A stretch of 64,000 nucleotides of DNA. It comes from Anisodus tanguticus (taxonomy: Eukaryota; Streptophyta; Magnoliopsida; Solanales; Solanaceae). A program made the translations under genes and the position numbers. The stretch is from assembly GCA_034509755.1 (NCBI GenBank), contig CM067541.1:26976501-27040500 (forward strand), written 5' to 3'. Of this stretch, positions 62,723 to 64,000 are shown in pieces (the stretch's first letter is position 1; every line of letters begins with the position of its first letter). The notes below the pieces were generated by a model. That model saw only the letters and a program-made list of their open reading frames with translations. It was not told where the DNA came from and did no database searches.

Positions 62723-63189
62723 TTTAATTATACAAATAAATAATTAAATAAATAAAATTAAGTGTGATAATTAAAATTAAATAACAATAATAATTTAAAG
62801 AATGAACGAAGGTACCAAACGTCGACGTGTAATCGAAGTTGAATATTGAAACTTTGCTCGATAGATGTCCTCAAGCTAATTGTCAATTTCACTTTCAATA
62901 TTTTAACTTTGATAAAATATTTAATAATAGGAAGATTTGTATAATGGTAGAGAAATAAATTGAGAGATTAGAGTGATGGTAGGAAGATTTGTGAGAAAAA
63001 TGAAGAGGAAAATGAGTTATTTATAGTTGAAAAATAGAGTTAAAGTGTAAATATATTAATTTAGAAATTAAAAATAAATATTAAGGCGGTAGGGGAGTTT
63101 AAGGGGTGGGGGTGCCAAAAATAGCCGTTGCACCACGGCCAAAATCAAAATCTGATCGTTGTTGCAACGGTTATTTTTGTTATTTTTGC

Positions 63190-63412
63190 AAAGAGGGAGG
63201 AGGACGGATCGGGATCGGGATCGGGAAGGGCCGAGCTCGGGATGGGGCAGGGAGAGTCGGGAAGAACGGGAGAACACAAGCCCCGTCCCGCGTTGGAGCC
63301 CCAACCCCGACAATTTTTTTTTTTTTTACTTTGGGGGATCGGGACGGAACAGGCCGGGTTGCGGAACGGGCCGGGTAGCGGGATGGGCCAGGATCGGGCC
63401 GATCCAGCCCAC
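63190..63412. repeat. GC-rich subterminal repeats, right end
   Basis: GATCGGGATCGGGATCGGGA near 63207 and GACGG/GGCCGGGT units near 63340-63400, with a T14 run at 63313. Counterpart of the left subterminal block. The long Arg/Pro-rich frames here are by-products of the repeats. Confidence 0.75.
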
Positions 63413-63424
63413 TGGACACCCTTG
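63413..63424 (-). repeat. Right terminal inverted repeat of the hAT element
   Basis: TGGACACCCTTG; its complement CAAGGGTGTCCA pairs with the left end. Confidence 0.85.
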
Positions 63425-63432
63425 GTACAAAC
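63425..63432. repeat. Right 8-bp target-site duplication of the hAT element
   Basis: GTACAAAC, see 59901-59908. Confidence 0.82.
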
Positions 63433-63927
63433 ACCAATTCCAGCAAGTTTTTCCCTAGTCCCTGCTGTGTATATTTTAATCTGTTCAAGGACATAAAAAG
63501 TACCGCAAGAAGCTCATGTGAGTATGAAGATCTTATTCTTGAAGGTTCATTTCCACAATCTTGCAATGTTTAAAAGCATAAGAAACAATTTGAACCTAAA
63601 CGATAATAATCCCGTTAGAAAATTCATCTTTGAAAACAGAGGAAGGACTTATAGCTCAGCGCAGTATGTCAATCAAGTCCCTTTAAAAACGAGGAATATC
63701 CTTTTAGTTTTGGTTAAAGAAACATGCAAACCTAAATGAAAAAAACAGTAGTGCAGACTGTATCTTATTGATCCCAAATTGGTAGGCCCGCATCCATAAG
63801 CAAACATCATACTACTAGAAAAGATGTAAGGATGTCAACATTTACAAGATTAAGAGTGTCAACTCAGACATCTTTAAACCGCAAACAGAACCCTTGCAGT
63901 CATCATCCATTTATTTATCGTCATCAT
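63433..63927 (-). other. Probable 3' UTR and downstream flank of the gene at the right edge
   Basis: Not repeat-like and without a coding frame of interest. Just after the stop codon the minus strand reads AATAAATAAATGG (63908-63920), a possible polyadenylation signal. The transcript end is not determined. Confidence 0.35.
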
Positions 63928-63999
63928 CTAGTAACCTCCTTGTATGAAGGCATTCAACCGGTTCAGCTCTTCCCTGTGCTCACTCACGACAGCACGGAC
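63928..63999 (-). CDS. C-terminal end of a host protein (partial exon)
   Basis: The minus strand from the window edge reads VRAVVSEHREELNRLNAFIQ followed by GGY and a TAG stop at 63930-63928. The 23 residues are highly charged and helical in character, codon use is ordinary, and the region is outside any transposon signature. It looks like the last coding exon of a cellular gene continuing beyond 64000. The peptide is too short for me to name the protein, and no splice acceptor is visible inside the window. It marks the likely edge between repeat-rich DNA and a gene. Confidence 0.5.
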   Translation of the reverse strand, partial: VRAVVSEHREELNRLNAFIQGGY

Positions 64000-64000
64000 A

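Larger units (their letters stand above)
59909..63424 (-). mobile_element. hAT DNA transposon, full length, inactive
   Basis: A 3,516-base element with short terminal inverted repeats (TAAGGGTGTGCA at 59909 and, read from the other end, CAAGGGTGTCCA at 63424), an 8-bp target duplication with one mismatch, GC-rich subterminal regions at both ends and one broken transposase gene on the minus strand. The 8-bp duplication, the CAAGGGTG tips and the transposase motifs all indicate the hAT superfamily (Ac-like). Confidence 0.92.

Noticed and set aside
63106..63566. Overlapping long Arg/Gly/Pro-rich frames on both strands
   Set aside because: Open only because of the GC-rich subterminal repeats of the hAT element.

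Overview
This window is repeat-rich nuclear DNA of a flowering plant, most likely a member of the Solanaceae. The family call rests on remembered LTR consensus patterns and on Solanaceae-style Ty3/gypsy and 'putative plant transposon protein' remnants, so it is an inference. There is no intact gene inside the window. About 59 of the 64 kb is retrotransposon debris, one hAT DNA transposon sits near the right end, and the last 73 bases look like the 3' end of a real host gene on the minus strand.

Layout. 1-3989: a plus-strand, CRM-like Ty3/gypsy deletion derivative (El1), cut at both ends. 3990-5700: AT-rich DNA without a gene, ending at a Helitron-like terminus (5702-5729). 5750-9355: a plus-strand gypsy leader and decayed gag. 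9356-12246: minus-strand gag fragment and its 2.2-kb LTR. 12255-15290: another minus-strand gag and LTR. 15291-17520: tail and LTR of a plus-strand element. 17780-21055: remnant of a putative plant transposon protein and an LTR-like repeat. 21047-24726: minus-strand Athila-like gag, protease and LTR. 24727-48442: one old Tekay/Del-like element (Element C, minus) split by later insertions. LARD-B (26144-38960) lies between its gag and protease; El2 (31664-36838, TSD ACTTG) lies inside LARD-B; El3 (41848-47131, TSD TAAAG) lies inside its 5' LTR. 49332-58684: LARD-A, a complete 9.35-kb gag-only element (TSD TAACA). 59909-63424: a 3.5-kb hAT element with TIRs, a near-perfect 8-bp TSD and a broken transposase. 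63928-64000: C-terminus of an unidentified host gene.

How the parts relate. Every reverse transcriptase segment has lost its catalytic aspartates, so no element here could move by its own enzymes. Two families stand out. El1 and El2 have the same internally deleted gag-pol with a duplicated RT start; El3 is a less deleted relative with the same LTR tips and a polyprotein tail that runs into the 3' LTR. LARD-A and LARD-B have about 2.3-kb LTRs, a gag with two zinc knuckles and 3-4 kb of internal DNA with no recognisable pol. The LTR at 10050-12246 belongs to the same LTR family but is attached to a different gag.

The most unusual observation is that the 5' LTRs of El1 and El2 share one set of variants and their 3' LTRs share another. 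Ordinary retrotransposition makes both LTRs of a new copy identical, so this points to copying as DNA.
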